Assembly (NCBI GenBank): GCA_035537875.1
Contig: DATLLJ010000033.1
Location: 1 to 64,000 of the forward strand
Direction of reading: 5' to 3'
DNA: 64,000 bases
From: DATLLJ01 sp035537875
GTDB lineage: Bacteria; Acidobacteriota; Vicinamibacteria; Vicinamibacterales; CAVVIG01
Part shown: in pieces, positions 26,208-35,267 of the stretch
Layout: each line of letters opens with the position of its first letter
How positions within the stretch are numbered: position 1 is the stretch's first letter
Translations under genes and position numbers: made by a program
The notes under the pieces: generated by a model
What the model was told of the DNA's origin: nothing
Seen by the model: the letters and a program-made list of their open reading frames with translations, nothing else
Databases searched by the model: none

Positions 26208-26837
26208 GTGCGACGAGTGGGCTTTCGCCTGATACCGCGCGAAGAGAAGTTTTTCGAGGATTTTCAGGCGCTGGCCGATCAAATCCGCGCGGGAGCCCAG
26301 CTGTTGGAAGAGATGCTCGCGCCCGATCCCCCGCTGTGGGACAAAGCTGACGAGATCAAGGAGGTCGAGCACAAGTGCGACTTCCTCACACACGCCATCA
26401 TCCAGCGGCTCAATCGCACGTTCGTGACCCCCCTCGATCGGGAGGACATCCATGCCCTTGCCCGCTCCCTCGATGACGTCATGGACGCAATCGATGCGGC
26501 CGCGTCGCGTATCCGCCTCTACCGCCTGAACCAGATTCGATTCGGTGCCCGCGAGCTGGCGCGAATCATCACCAGCTCGACCGAACAGGTCCGCGCAGCG
26601 ATGCAGACGCTCGAGCAGAAGAAACACGTGGTCGTCGATCACGCCATCGAGATCAACAGGCTCGAAAACGAAGCAGACCGCCGCCACCAGGAAGCCGTCA
26701 AGCGCCTCTTCGACGAGGAGCACGACCCGATCCTCGTCCTGAAGTGGAAGGAGGCGCTCGATTTCCTTGAAGAAGCGACGGATCGATGCGAAGACGTCGC
26801 CAACGTGCTCGAGGGCGTCGTCGTGAAGTACGGATAG
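26208..26837 (+). CDS. DUF47 / PhoU-like phosphate transport regulator
   Basis: 209 residues from GTG 26208; GTG 26217 is an alternative with GGGAG at better spacing. It starts LIPREEKFFEDFQALADQIR and is all alpha-helical, with the PhoU-like E/D-rich helices: DKADEIKEVEHKCDFLTHAI, TPLDREDIHALARSLDDVMD and WKEALDFLEEATDRCEDVAN. The ExxxD-type acidic repeats are those that bind metal clusters in PhoU. DUF47 proteins are usually encoded beside Pit and are thought to modulate it. Seven bases separate it from pit. Confidence 0.93.
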   Translation: MRRVGFRLIPREEKFFEDFQALADQIRAGAQLLEEMLAPDPPLWDKADEIKEVEHKCDFLTHAIIQRLNRTFVTPLDREDIHALARSLDDVMDAIDAAASRIRLYRLNQIRFGARELARIITSSTEQVRAAMQTLEQKKHVVVDHAIEINRLENEADRRHQEAVKRLFDEEHDPILVLKWKEALDFLEEATDRCEDVANVLEGVVVKYG

Positions 26838-26844
26838 CCCGTCG

Positions 26845-27837
26845 ATGTTCTGGATCGTCTTCGGGCTGATTCTCATCGCCCTTTTCTTCGATTACGTCAA
26901 CGGTTTTCACGACGCCGCCAATTCGATCGCAACGGTGGTCTCGACGCGTGTGTTGACGCCAGGAAAAGCGGTGGTCTGGGCGGCGTTTTTCAACTTCGTT
27001 GCCGCCTTCACGTTCGGAACGGCCGTGGCGACCACCATCGGCTCCGGGATGATTGACGTGCAGGTCGTCACATTCGCGGTGGTGTTCAGCGGGCTCGTCG
27101 GCGCCATTGTCTGGGACCTCATCACCTGGTACTTCGGATTGCCCACCAGCTCTTCACACGCCCTGATCGGGGGATATGCTGGCGCTGCCGTGGCGAAGGC
27201 TGGTTACGCGGCGATTATTCCCTCTGGCTGGACGAAGACTCTCCTTTTTGTTTTTCTTTCGCCGATTATCGGGCTGGTCGCCGGACTCACTCTGATGACG
27301 CTGATCTTCTGGCTTTGTCGAGGGACGGCTCCGAGCCGTGTCGACCATTGGTTCCGACGTCTGCAGTTGCTGTCGGCCGCATTTTTCAGCCTGAACCACG
27401 GCGCGAACGATGCGCAGAAGACGATGGGCATCATTACGGCAATCCTGCTGGCCGCCGGCTACATCGACACGTTTGCCGTGCCCTTCTGGGTCATTCTGTC
27501 GGCCCACGCCGCGATCGCGCTGGGCACCCTGGCTGGTGGCTGGCGCATCATCCACACGATGGGGGCCAAAATCACCAAGCTGCAGCCAGTCGGCGGGTTC
27601 GCGGCTGAGACAGGCGCGGCTCTGGCGCTCCTGACCGCCACACAGCTGGGTGTGCCGGTGAGCACGACCCACGCGATCACCGGCTCCATCGTCGGCGTCG
27701 GGGCCACGAGACGGATATCCGCGGTACGCTGGGGGGTGGCCGGACAGATCGTGTGGGCCTGGATTCTGACGATTCCCTGTGCGTTCTCGATCTCTGCGTT
27801 CATGTATTTCCTGGTTCGCACTCTGGGAAGCCACTGA
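26845..27837 (+). CDS. pit: Low-affinity inorganic phosphate transporter (PiT family)
   Basis: 330 residues, about ten membrane segments. PiT signatures occur in both halves: YVNGFHDAANSIATVVSTRV near the N-terminus and SLNHGANDAQKTMGIITAIL (GANDxQK) in the middle, with LPTSSSHALIGGYAG and VPVSTTHAITGSIVG as the paired helix-breaking loops. It would import phosphate, probably as a metal-phosphate complex with H+. Second gene of the DUF47-pit operon. It ends 39 bases from the convergent phoR stop. Confidence 0.95.
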   Translation: MFWIVFGLILIALFFDYVNGFHDAANSIATVVSTRVLTPGKAVVWAAFFNFVAAFTFGTAVATTIGSGMIDVQVVTFAVVFSGLVGAIVWDLITWYFGLPTSSSHALIGGYAGAAVAKAGYAAIIPSGWTKTLLFVFLSPIIGLVAGLTLMTLIFWLCRGTAPSRVDHWFRRLQLLSAAFFSLNHGANDAQKTMGIITAILLAAGYIDTFAVPFWVILSAHAAIALGTLAGGWRIIHTMGAKITKLQPVGGFAAETGAALALLTATQLGVPVSTTHAITGSIVGVGATRRISAVRWGVAGQIVWAWILTIPCAFSISAFMYFLVRTLGSH

Positions 27838-27876
27838 GAGCGAGAGCAGGATCCCACCCGCGAGGTTGCTTCGCGT

Positions 27877-29631
27877 TCAGGCCGGCAGCACCAACGTAAA
27901 CCGAGCCCCGCCTTGCGGACGGTTTTCCGCCAGCACCTCTCCTCCGTGCAGCCCTACCAGATGCTTGACTATCGCGAGCCCCAGGCCTGTGCCGCCAGGG
28001 TCACGCGCGCGCGATTTGTCCACGCGGTAGAACCGTTCGAAGACCCGTGACAGGTCTTCTTCCGGAATTCCAGGGCCCTCGTCCGACACGGACAGCGCGA
28101 CGCGGCCGTCCAAACGAACCGCTTCGATCCGCACGGTCGTTCCCTCTGGGCTGTAAGTCAAGGCATTCGCGACCAGGTTCCGCAGCGCGTCGTGCAGCTT
28201 CGCGTGATCGCCGCGGATTGTCTCGGCTTCCGCGGTAATCGAAATGTCGACGCGCTGCCGGCGTTCCTCGATGGCACGGGCGAGGTCGGCGACGACCGCC
28301 TGAGCGATCGCCCTCATGTCGCACGACACGATGTCGAGCGTCTCCTGTCCGGCATCGAGCCGTGCCAGCCGCAGCAGATCCTTGACGAGCCGCTCCATCC
28401 GCTCGGCATGTCGGGAAATAATCTGGAGAAACCGGCGCTTCTCTTCCGGTCCGATGTCGCTCTCGCCCAGTGCTTCGACGTACCCGCGAATGGCCGTCAA
28501 CGGCGTTCGCAGCTCGTGCGAGACATTGGCCACGAAGTCGCGCCGAATCTGATCGGCCCGGCGCAGGTCGGTGATGTCGTGCATCACGACGACGACGCCG
28601 TGTTTGGTGTCGCCGGCGGACAGGGCGGAGCGTGCGATAATGGTCCGTGAAGGGTCCCGTGGCGGTGACAGCTGCACCGGCTCAGGTGATCGGTTGGACA
28701 GGGTTGCGGCGACCAGCTCGGCGATCGCCGGATGACGGATTGTCTCGACATACGGTCGGCCCAGTCCGATGTTGTCGAGCTTCAGCATGCGTTGGGCGGC
28801 GTCGTTTGCGAGCTGCAGCCGCGCTTGGGAATCGACCACGACGACCCCCTCCAGCATGCCCGAGAGAATGGCCTCCATCCGACCTCGATCGCGCGCCTGT
28901 TCGGCGAGCCGATGAGCGACCTCCTGGACCGCCTCGTCGAGCGACCGGGCGACCTCACCGAGTTCGTCGTCGCCAAAGTCGACGCGGGCGGGCGCGAGAT
29001 CGCCAGATCGGTAGCGGCGGGCCACGCCAGCAATGCTGCGCACGCGGTTCCCGATACGTGCGGATGAAATCCAAGCGATGAGTGCGGCACCCACAAAGGC
29101 CGCGATGAGCGCACCGAGCGTCGCCGTGAACGCGGACTGTAGGTGCTGGCCGATGTCGGTCATCGGCAACGCCATGCGGACGAAGGCAATCACGGGATGG
29201 CGTACCGGCGCAGCGACGTACAGCATGTCGATATCGAGCGTGTCGCTGTGGCGCGTGGCGCGGCCGATGCCGTCGGTGCGCGCAGCGACCACTTCAGGCC
29301 GCTGCGCGTGGTTTTCCATGGTCGGGAGAGCCTCGAACGGCTCTGACGAGTCGCCGACGACGACGCCGTCGCCCGCGATTAGCGTCACACGCGTCCCGGT
29401 CAACGCACCAAGCCGGTCGGCCTCGGTGTCGAGCTCCGCCGGAGTGTGCAGCTGAGCGCTCCGTCCGAGCAAATCCGACGCGATCCGCACCTGCGCGACG
29501 AGCGTTGCCTCGATCTCGTCGTTGATCTTGCCCCGCAACATGACCGCGAAGATGCCGCCGGCCACCATGAGCGCGATCACGGCCGAAGCGAGCGAGGTGA
29601 GGAAGAACCTGCCCTGGAAGGTTCTGATCAC
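27877..29631 (-). CDS. phoR: PhoR-like membrane sensor histidine kinase
   Basis: 584 residues. Two membrane segments (about 10-30 and 160-185) bracket a periplasmic domain. A HAMP domain follows (ARIGNRVRSIAGVARRYRSG), then a PAS domain (EAILSGMLEGVVVVDSQARL), HisKA with the phosphoacceptor His in FVANVSHELRTPLTAIRGY, and an intact ATPase domain (RNLVANALTYSPEGTT; SDEGPGIPEEDLSRVFERFY). This order matches PhoR. Its ATG overlaps the phoB stop by four bases. The neighbouring pit, phoX-like and pst genes support a phosphate role, though the sequence alone cannot prove it. Confidence 0.85.
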   Translation of the reverse strand: MIRTFQGRFFLTSLASAVIALMVAGGIFAVMLRGKINDEIEATLVAQVRIASDLLGRSAQLHTPAELDTEADRLGALTGTRVTLIAGDGVVVGDSSEPFEALPTMENHAQRPEVVAARTDGIGRATRHSDTLDIDMLYVAAPVRHPVIAFVRMALPMTDIGQHLQSAFTATLGALIAAFVGAALIAWISSARIGNRVRSIAGVARRYRSGDLAPARVDFGDDELGEVARSLDEAVQEVAHRLAEQARDRGRMEAILSGMLEGVVVVDSQARLQLANDAAQRMLKLDNIGLGRPYVETIRHPAIAELVAATLSNRSPEPVQLSPPRDPSRTIIARSALSAGDTKHGVVVVMHDITDLRRADQIRRDFVANVSHELRTPLTAIRGYVEALGESDIGPEEKRRFLQIISRHAERMERLVKDLLRLARLDAGQETLDIVSCDMRAIAQAVVADLARAIEERRQRVDISITAEAETIRGDHAKLHDALRNLVANALTYSPEGTTVRIEAVRLDGRVALSVSDEGPGIPEEDLSRVFERFYRVDKSRARDPGGTGLGLAIVKHLVGLHGGEVLAENRPQGGARFTLVLPA

Positions 29632-30317
29632 GGCGGATCAACCAGCTTGTAGCCGAACTGCTTGACCGTGACCAGCGACGTGGCAAGCACCGGCAACTTC
29701 TCACGAAGGCGACGGACGTGAACGTCCACCGTGCGCGTACCGCCCGTGTAGCGGTATCCCCACACCTGCTCGAGCAGCACGTCGCGTGACAACACCCGCC
29801 CGCGATGCTGCAGGAAATACTGGAGGAGCAGGAATTCCTTTGCTGTGAGTTTGACGTCGCGGCCGTCGAGCTCCACGCTGTGTCGGTCGTGATCGACGAC
29901 GATGCCCCCGTAGGTTATGGGGCGGTTCGACGGAACGTCGCGACGCTGTGCGCGTCGCAGCAACGCGCGCACCCGCGCCACCAGCTCGTTCGGGCTGAAC
30001 GGCTTTGCGATGTAGTCGTCTGCGCCAACCTCGAGACCGACAATGCGTTCGGCTTCTTCGGCTCGCGCAGTGAGCATGATGATCGGAATCGCGGACGTGC
30101 TGTCGTTCGCGCGCAGCAGCCGGCAGACCTCGAGGCCGTCGATCTGAGGCAGCATCACGTCGAGCACGATCAGATCGGGCACCTTCGAGCGGACCGACTC
30201 GAGCGCCTCGCGGCCCGATGTCACGCGCGACGAGATGTAGCCGGCCCTGTCGAGGTAGCGCGACACCAGCTCCGCGATGTCGGGATCGTCCTCGACGACG
30301 AGTACACGCGTTGACAC
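29628..30317 (-). CDS. phoB: PhoB-like OmpR-family response regulator
   Basis: 229 residues. Receiver domain with VLVVEDDPDIAELV, phosphoacceptor Asp in PDLIVLDVMLPQIDGLEV, Thr in IIMLTARAEEAER and Lys in YIAKPFSPNELV. Winged-helix output domain: LTAKEFLLLQYFLQHRGRVL, then the recognition part GTRTVDVHVRRLREKL and the wing TVKQFGYKL. GTG start with only a weak ribosome binding site. Co-transcribed with phoR. It is the likely reader of the 11-bp repeats found in front of five transcription units in this window. Confidence 0.88.
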   Translation of the reverse strand: MSTRVLVVEDDPDIAELVSRYLDRAGYISSRVTSGREALESVRSKVPDLIVLDVMLPQIDGLEVCRLLRANDSTSAIPIIMLTARAEEAERIVGLEVGADDYIAKPFSPNELVARVRALLRRAQRRDVPSNRPITYGGIVVDHDRHSVELDGRDVKLTAKEFLLLQYFLQHRGRVLSRDVLLEQVWGYRYTGGTRTVDVHVRRLREKLPVLATSLVTVKQFGYKLVDPP

Positions 30318-30399
30318 CGGTCAATTCTAACGGGTACGACAGTGAGCTCAGAAGAGGACACCCCGGCCCGCAGACAAGGCCAAAGTGGCCGTTTTTGGC

Positions 30400-30415
30400 T
30401 GGCACAGCGCTTGTT
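30400..30415 (+). promoter_or_regulatory. Sigma-54 (-24/-12)-like promoter
   Basis: TGGCAC, five bases, then TTGTT gives the -24 GG and -12 region of an RpoN promoter, with two mismatches to TGGCACG-N4-TTGCW. It lies 50 bases before the start of the glycine-zipper gene. A small dyad, GGCCA/TGGCC (30378-30390), precedes it. An NtrC-type activator is encoded at 48.7 kb. Confidence 0.45.
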
Positions 30416-30464
30416 GCTGAACGTGTTGGCGGGCAGCAGCCCGTTGACCCCCAGAGGAGGGCCC

Positions 30465-30968
30465 ATGAGAGCGTTCCTAGCGACCGTGCTGAGCGTGATC
30501 GCCGTTGGCGTGCTGTTGATCGCATACGGTCTGCTTGCGCCGCCAGCGTCAGCGAGCCCGCAGGTCATCTACGACCCGCAGACCGGGGTCTATCATCTGG
30601 CGCGGCCGATGCCTGCGAGCGAGCCGTTCGTCCCAGGTTACGGCGGCTACCGGTACGGCGGGGAAGCGCCGCCTTACGCGACGCCCATCGGATACGGGCA
30701 GCCTGTTTACGCGACACCATCGGCGTCAACTCGTTTCGTCGAAACGCCGGTAGCGAGGGCTCCGCAGGCCGTCCGGACGTCTCAGCGGTCGGTGACGCGC
30801 GCCGATAGCTCGGGCCGGAACTGGAAGAAGACAGCGTTCGTCATCGGCGGCTCGACCGCGACCGGCGCCGGTATCGGTGCAATCGTGGGCGGCAAGAAGG
30901 GTGCGCTCATCGGAGCCGCAATCGGCGGCGGCGCGAGCACGCTCTACGAAGCGAAGCAGGCGCGGTAG
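30465..30968 (+). CDS. Exported glycine-zipper protein
   Basis: 167 residues. AGAGGAGG five bases before the ATG sets the start; the frame is open upstream but without a signal. The N-terminal hydrophobic segment (FLATVLSVIAVGVLLIAYGL) is a signal peptide or anchor ending near ASAS. The middle is rich in Tyr, Gly and Pro (YGGYRYGGEAPPYATPIGYG). The C-terminus has alternating glycines (STATGAGIGAIVGGKKGALI), a glycine-zipper pattern of envelope-associated proteins. Function unknown. It sits behind a sigma-54-like promoter and diverges from phoB. Confidence 0.75.
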   Translation: MRAFLATVLSVIAVGVLLIAYGLLAPPASASPQVIYDPQTGVYHLARPMPASEPFVPGYGGYRYGGEAPPYATPIGYGQPVYATPSASTRFVETPVARAPQAVRTSQRSVTRADSSGRNWKKTAFVIGGSTATGAGIGAIVGGKKGALIGAAIGGGASTLYEAKQAR

Positions 30969-31013
30969 TCTCGGGCTAGAGGACCTGGGGGCTGGCTTCA
31001 TGAGGACCCACCC

Positions 31014-31039
31014 CCAGCCTCTAACCTCTAGCCTCCAGC
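31014..31039. repeat. Degenerate heptanucleotide tract in a 182-base spacer
   Basis: Units of the type CCAGCCT, CTAACCT, CTAGCCT and CCAGC repeat every seven bases. Around it, 30974-30996 contains the complementary sense (GGCTAGAGG, GGGGGCTGG), so the spacer can fold; CTGGGGG and CCCCCAG form a possible terminator stem after the glycine-zipper gene. The same heptamer family appears inside imuB and dnaE2. Confidence 0.6.
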
Positions 31040-31150
31040 ACGACTAAAACAGGACCGGGAGCTGGGGCCCGGTGGGGCTGAAGGTTGCGGGCTTTATGGC
31101 TCGGGCTTTCGGCCCCCGTCGTGCACCCCCAGCCACACGTTTGTTGCGCG

Positions 31151-31846
31151 TCAGGGCCAGAAGCGCAGAAGCAGCGGCGACCCCCAGACAATCCCGAGGC
31201 CGATCGAGAGGCAGCCGACAGCGAGCGACATCGCGCGTCCCATCGTTTGATTGGTTCCCAGGCGGGCCATCGGCCATCCGAGCACGCCCGACAGCGCTGC
31301 CATTCCAAGCGTCGATCCCAGACCGAACAGAGAAATATACGCAAGCCGCGCGGCCGTCGTCGGCAGCGTTGTCAGCACGAGCGCGGTCAGCGCGCCGCTG
31401 CCGGCCAGCCCGTGCACGGCGCCGATCAGGAGAGGGCGGCGGGCGAGCGTCCACCGACCGAGGTGCACGTGCGCCGGCACCCCCGGATGCACGTGCACGA
31501 CGTGTCGGTGCTGGTGGAGCTGCGCCGGGCCCGATGCCCCCTGACGGACGGCCCGGCGGACGGCCTTGTACCCGAGCGCGATGAGCATCAGGGCCACGCA
31601 GAACTCGAATATTTCCGACAGGCCCGTCGTCATCTCCGTGCGCAAGACGATGAGGACGGCCCCGACCGCCAGGAGCGACGCCGTATGCCCAAGGCCCCAA
31701 CAGGCACCGATCCAGGCCGCTTTGTAGCCGCTGCGCTCGCGCGTGACAAGCGTGGATACGGCTGCGAGATGATCGGGCTCGAAGGCGTGACGCATGCCGA
31801 GCAGCGATCCAAGCCCGGAGCTTGTGAGCAATTCAAGGACTGGCAT
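31151..31846 (-). CDS. NicO/UreH-like nickel-cobalt (metal) transporter
   Basis: 231 residues, about six membrane segments. The N-terminal MRHAFEPDHLAAVSTL matches the HxxxxDH metal-binding motif of the NiCoT/RcnA superfamily, and a cytoplasmic loop is His-rich (HQHRHVVHVHPG, HVHLG), as in many Ni/Co transporters. A second motif AVHGLAGSGALTALVL follows. Direction of transport and metal cannot be decided. It stands alone; no urease, hydrogenase or cobalamin genes are near. Confidence 0.85.
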   Translation of the reverse strand: MPVLELLTSSGLGSLLGMRHAFEPDHLAAVSTLVTRERSGYKAAWIGACWGLGHTASLLAVGAVLIVLRTEMTTGLSEIFEFCVALMLIALGYKAVRRAVRQGASGPAQLHQHRHVVHVHPGVPAHVHLGRWTLARRPLLIGAVHGLAGSGALTALVLTTLPTTAARLAYISLFGLGSTLGMAALSGVLGWPMARLGTNQTMGRAMSLAVGCLSIGLGIVWGSPLLLRFWP

Positions 31847-31928
31847 GTCAGGTTGGTGTGTATTCTACGTGAATCGGCCGGTCACAGCGATTGGTAGCGT
31901 CCGCGTGTCGCTCGAAGTTGTCGTCGTT

Positions 31929-32696
31929 TCAAGGCTGTCGAGCGCGCACGAGCCCGGTCGCGTTGGCGCGACGAAGATCCAGGGTGTCGCCCTCGATCGC
32001 CCAAGAGGTCGCCGCCTCGATAGCAGCGAGAAAGCGGCGCTCCTGATCCATGACGCCCTCCGCCGCGCAGACCTTGCGCGTCGCGGCAAGGGGTCCGATC
32101 ATCAGCCGATTATCCTGGCGCGTGTACTTCCCCTGGAACGTGTTGCATCCAGCGTTTCCCGACAGCGACCCTTCCTTGAAGAGCATCGTGAGCCTGGTCT
32201 CCGTCAGAGGGCTCGCGAGCGCCTGGCGGCCGTTATCGAGCAGGATGACCTCCCACGAGACGCCTTCAATCGAGGGAGGCGGTTCGGCCACGAACACGAG
32301 CTCGGAGGTCGAATCAGACTCCGATATGAGCGTCAGTCCATTCTTGACAATGCGGATACGGAGCGTGCCCATCAGGCTCTTGCTGAAGGCGGACTCCATC
32401 GCCATCGCGGGCGGAGCACACGCCATCAAGGTTCCGACGAGCTTCCCGAAGCTCAGGCGATCCCCGTCGACCGAGTATGACCCCGTGAGGGAGTTGCACC
32501 CCGTGAACGCCTGGACGCGTCCGGAGTCGAATCGTAGCGTGGGCGGAAGTGTCAGCGCCGCGAGCGCCAGCTCGGTCACAGCCTGGAGGTGAGTCAACCG
32601 CCAAACCCGCCCTTCGAGCAGCGGGGTCGTCTTCTGCGTCGCGTTCACACTCGCACCAGACAGCAGGACGACGAAGAGCAGGGCGATCAATCGCAT
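31929..32696 (-). CDS. Exported protein with two META (HslJ-like) domains
   Basis: 255 residues. Signal peptide (RLIALLFVVLLSGASVNA) then two META domains: about 30-135 (FTGCNSLTGSYSVDGDRLSF, LMACAPPAMAMESAFSKSL) and about 142-245 (LSGNAGCNTFQGKYTRQDNR, then CAAEGVMDQERRFLAAIE). The paired Cys in GCN and in MAC or VCA are characteristic. HslJ-type proteins are linked to stress or novobiocin tolerance in E. coli; the biochemical role is unknown. GAGG lies upstream of the ATG. Confidence 0.88.
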   Translation of the reverse strand: MRLIALLFVVLLSGASVNATQKTTPLLEGRVWRLTHLQAVTELALAALTLPPTLRFDSGRVQAFTGCNSLTGSYSVDGDRLSFGKLVGTLMACAPPAMAMESAFSKSLMGTLRIRIVKNGLTLISESDSTSELVFVAEPPPSIEGVSWEVILLDNGRQALASPLTETRLTMLFKEGSLSGNAGCNTFQGKYTRQDNRLMIGPLAATRKVCAAEGVMDQERRFLAAIEAATSWAIEGDTLDLRRANATGLVRARQP

Positions 32697-32854
32697 GGAG
32701 ACCTCACGGCTTTGTCCTGGCGACGGGCTCGAACTCGAAAATACCGGCGTCGGGTTCGCACGTTGTTGGAGGGGCGGTTCACCGTCAATCCCTTACCTGC
32801 ACTATGCCAAATAGCGGACCGACCGGTGTGGATTCCTTGCAGCTGAGCTATCGG

Positions 32855-35221
32855 CTACCGGCCCGTCTCTTGCGGCCGCATCGGAACGACCCACTCGACG
32901 AACGGCTGATCGGTAATGGTGGACGAGCGCCGCCCCTCTGAGGAAGCCATTTCGTCCCACCGCAGACGACCGTGGACGCCGTATGGAAGGATGCGGACGC
33001 GGTTCGACGATCGCTCGACTCGCACCTCGACGAAGCTCTGGAAGAACGGAGCGACGTTGTAGTCGAACGCCGCCGACAGCCATTCGGCCGTGAACGGCCA
33101 GGCGCCGAACATTTCCGTCCACCACCACGCCGGGCGCTTCCACCAAGGCGTGCGGGCGACGATTTTGTCTGTGACCGCTTCGAGATTCGGATAGTACGCC
33201 CAGTCGGCCGTGGCCGCCTCAGCGGGCCACGCCAGAGACGTGCCAAAACTCAGGTACGCCCCGCCCCCACCGTTGACGAAGTAGTGGACGGTCGTGAGTG
33301 GCGTCGAGCCTGGCTCGACGTAGTACTCGAGGTCGTGCGTGTCTCCCGCCATCAGGATGGTCACACCGCGGCGGACCAAGCGCTCTTTGAGGCGTGCAAA
33401 CTCCTCATCGTCCAGCGTCAGATTGTGTCCGCCCGCAAAAAAGGGATGGCCGACGATCGCCATCGTCAATTTGCCTGCGGCGCGAGTCAGTGCCGCTTCC
33501 AACCAGGCCTCCTGCGACGGATCGATCCTCCGCAACACGCCGGTGTCGATCGCAATGAGCGCGAACCGATCGGTCTGAAGCTCGAAGAACGGCGCGCGCT
33601 GGAACCCCGTGGGCACGCCGTACGCAATGCGCAGGCGTGCGGCCTCTCCAATCAGCGCCTCGATACGATCGTCGGTCGTGCTCGTGGCGCGCAGGTCGGC
33701 TTCAACGCGCGCATGCAGGCTGGCGCGCGCCGCGTCGGCTTCGAGGAAGGTGGCCGCGAAGCCTTCGAGGGCGTCGTACCAATCGTGGTTACCGGGGATG
33801 GCGTACACCGGGTCGACGATTCCCTTGAACGGGAGCCAGAACTTCGCCTCGTAATCCTTCATCGCGCCCGTCGGATAGACGACGTCCGACGACACGACCA
33901 CGAATCGCACGTCGGGTCCGCTGGAGACCGAGAGGAGCTGATCGCGAAGCACGTGCTGCGAGGCGTCCCCCTCGCCCGGGTCTCCGATCACGACGAACGA
34001 GAAGTCGCCCGAGGCCACCCCCTGGGGCTCGACGGCGAAGCTCGACGCCGTCCCGCGCGCCCGATCCGCGGCCTGTACGGCGCGCACCATCGCGTCGCGC
34101 CAGGAATCGGTGCGGGACTCGGCCCAGGCATTCCACATGCCCGCTGCCCAGTTCTCGGTGTCGAAGTACCAGCTCATGCCCCAGACGGGAGCCGTGGCTG
34201 CGATGATGGCTGCAACCGGCAGACCGGCTTGAAGACCCCGGTCGAGCGCTGCCCGAATCGAATACCGGGCCGCGCGCATGCGAATGGCAAACTTCAATCT
34301 CCACTCAAGCCATGTCTTGGCGAGTCGGCCGCCCCAGCCGAGGCTTCCAGAGGCCAGGGCGCCCAGATACCAGTGCCAGACGCGCCGTTCGATCCAGCGA
34401 GTGGGCCCGCGCCACGACAAATACAGGGGATTGAACACCAGCAGCGTGATCAGCACCGCGATCAGCATGTCGCCGAGGACAGCCACGGCGGGCGACAGGA
34501 GGCCGAGGAGTGTCCAGTCGGTGCTCATCCGGCCGACGTGAATGGCGAAGAGCGTGGCGACGAACGACATCGTCCAGCCCCGGTCGAACGGCGCCCGCAG
34601 GCGTTCGGAGGCCTCGACTTCGCGCGCCATCAGCGCCGCTTCGGGCTGGTCTGCCAGCCCGAGCTCGCTCATCACCGATTCGTCCGCCTCGGTTGTGCTG
34701 AAGACGGGCGCCACCATGATGTTCCAGGCGATGCCGGCGATCCGCAGCGCTCCCGCAACGGCCACGCCCCATGGCAGGCCCCCGCCGCGCGCCATCAGGA
34801 GCAGGACCGTGACGGCCGTGTTTCCCAGCGCGGCCAGCGCCGCGATCGTTCGTTCTCGCGGATCCCCTCGACGGAGCATGCCTACGCCGTGACGCACGGC
34901 GTCCAGCGCAAACCAGCCCGCGACGAGAAGTCGGAGGGCGTTCCCCGCCACGAACGGGGCATTGATCAGGAACAGCGCGATGGCCATGCTGATCATCGCG
35001 CCGACCGTCGCTTGACGGCGGGCGGCGGCCGTCGATCGCCGCAGGGCGTGCAACGCTTCGACGCAGGCAGCCATCCCAAGCAGCACTCCGACGCGGGCAG
35101 CGGGGTATTCCGCGCCGCTCAGAGGCGCCAGGAGTGCCAGGAACGCGAGACCCAGCGTCGAGACAGCGAGGGCGCTGACCTTTATCGGTCGGGCGGCTCG
35201 CCCCCCGAGGATGTGCTGCAT
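32855..35221 (-). CDS. Membrane-anchored calcineurin-like metallophosphoesterase
   Basis: 788 residues. Residues 15-180 hold about six membrane segments, perhaps HdeD-like; residues 210-270 hold two or three more. The phosphoesterase domain begins near 410: FVVIGDPGEGD, VVVSSDVVYPTG, IPGNHDWYDAL, VGHPFFAGGHN and ILMAGDTHDLEYY. These follow the family order, but the first motif has GDPG instead of DxH, the second has SD instead of GD, and the last has GDTH instead of GHxH. The substrate is unknown. Probably cleaves a phosphoester at the membrane face. Confidence 0.82.
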   Translation of the reverse strand: MQHILGGRAARPIKVSALAVSTLGLAFLALLAPLSGAEYPAARVGVLLGMAACVEALHALRRSTAAARRQATVGAMISMAIALFLINAPFVAGNALRLLVAGWFALDAVRHGVGMLRRGDPRERTIAALAALGNTAVTVLLLMARGGGLPWGVAVAGALRIAGIAWNIMVAPVFSTTEADESVMSELGLADQPEAALMAREVEASERLRAPFDRGWTMSFVATLFAIHVGRMSTDWTLLGLLSPAVAVLGDMLIAVLITLLVFNPLYLSWRGPTRWIERRVWHWYLGALASGSLGWGGRLAKTWLEWRLKFAIRMRAARYSIRAALDRGLQAGLPVAAIIAATAPVWGMSWYFDTENWAAGMWNAWAESRTDSWRDAMVRAVQAADRARGTASSFAVEPQGVASGDFSFVVIGDPGEGDASQHVLRDQLLSVSSGPDVRFVVVSSDVVYPTGAMKDYEAKFWLPFKGIVDPVYAIPGNHDWYDALEGFAATFLEADAARASLHARVEADLRATSTTDDRIEALIGEAARLRIAYGVPTGFQRAPFFELQTDRFALIAIDTGVLRRIDPSQEAWLEAALTRAAGKLTMAIVGHPFFAGGHNLTLDDEEFARLKERLVRRGVTILMAGDTHDLEYYVEPGSTPLTTVHYFVNGGGGAYLSFGTSLAWPAEAATADWAYYPNLEAVTDKIVARTPWWKRPAWWWTEMFGAWPFTAEWLSAAFDYNVAPFFQSFVEVRVERSSNRVRILPYGVHGRLRWDEMASSEGRRSSTITDQPFVEWVVPMRPQETGR

Positions 35222-35267
35222 GTTTGCTGCTCAGGATACTGCAGGCAGGTTGTCGAGACGGCCGAGG

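Noticed and set aside
30378..30396. GGCCA/TGGCC dyad followed by five T
   Set aside because: It looks like a terminator, but no plus-strand gene ends here; more likely part of the regulatory region of the glycine-zipper gene.
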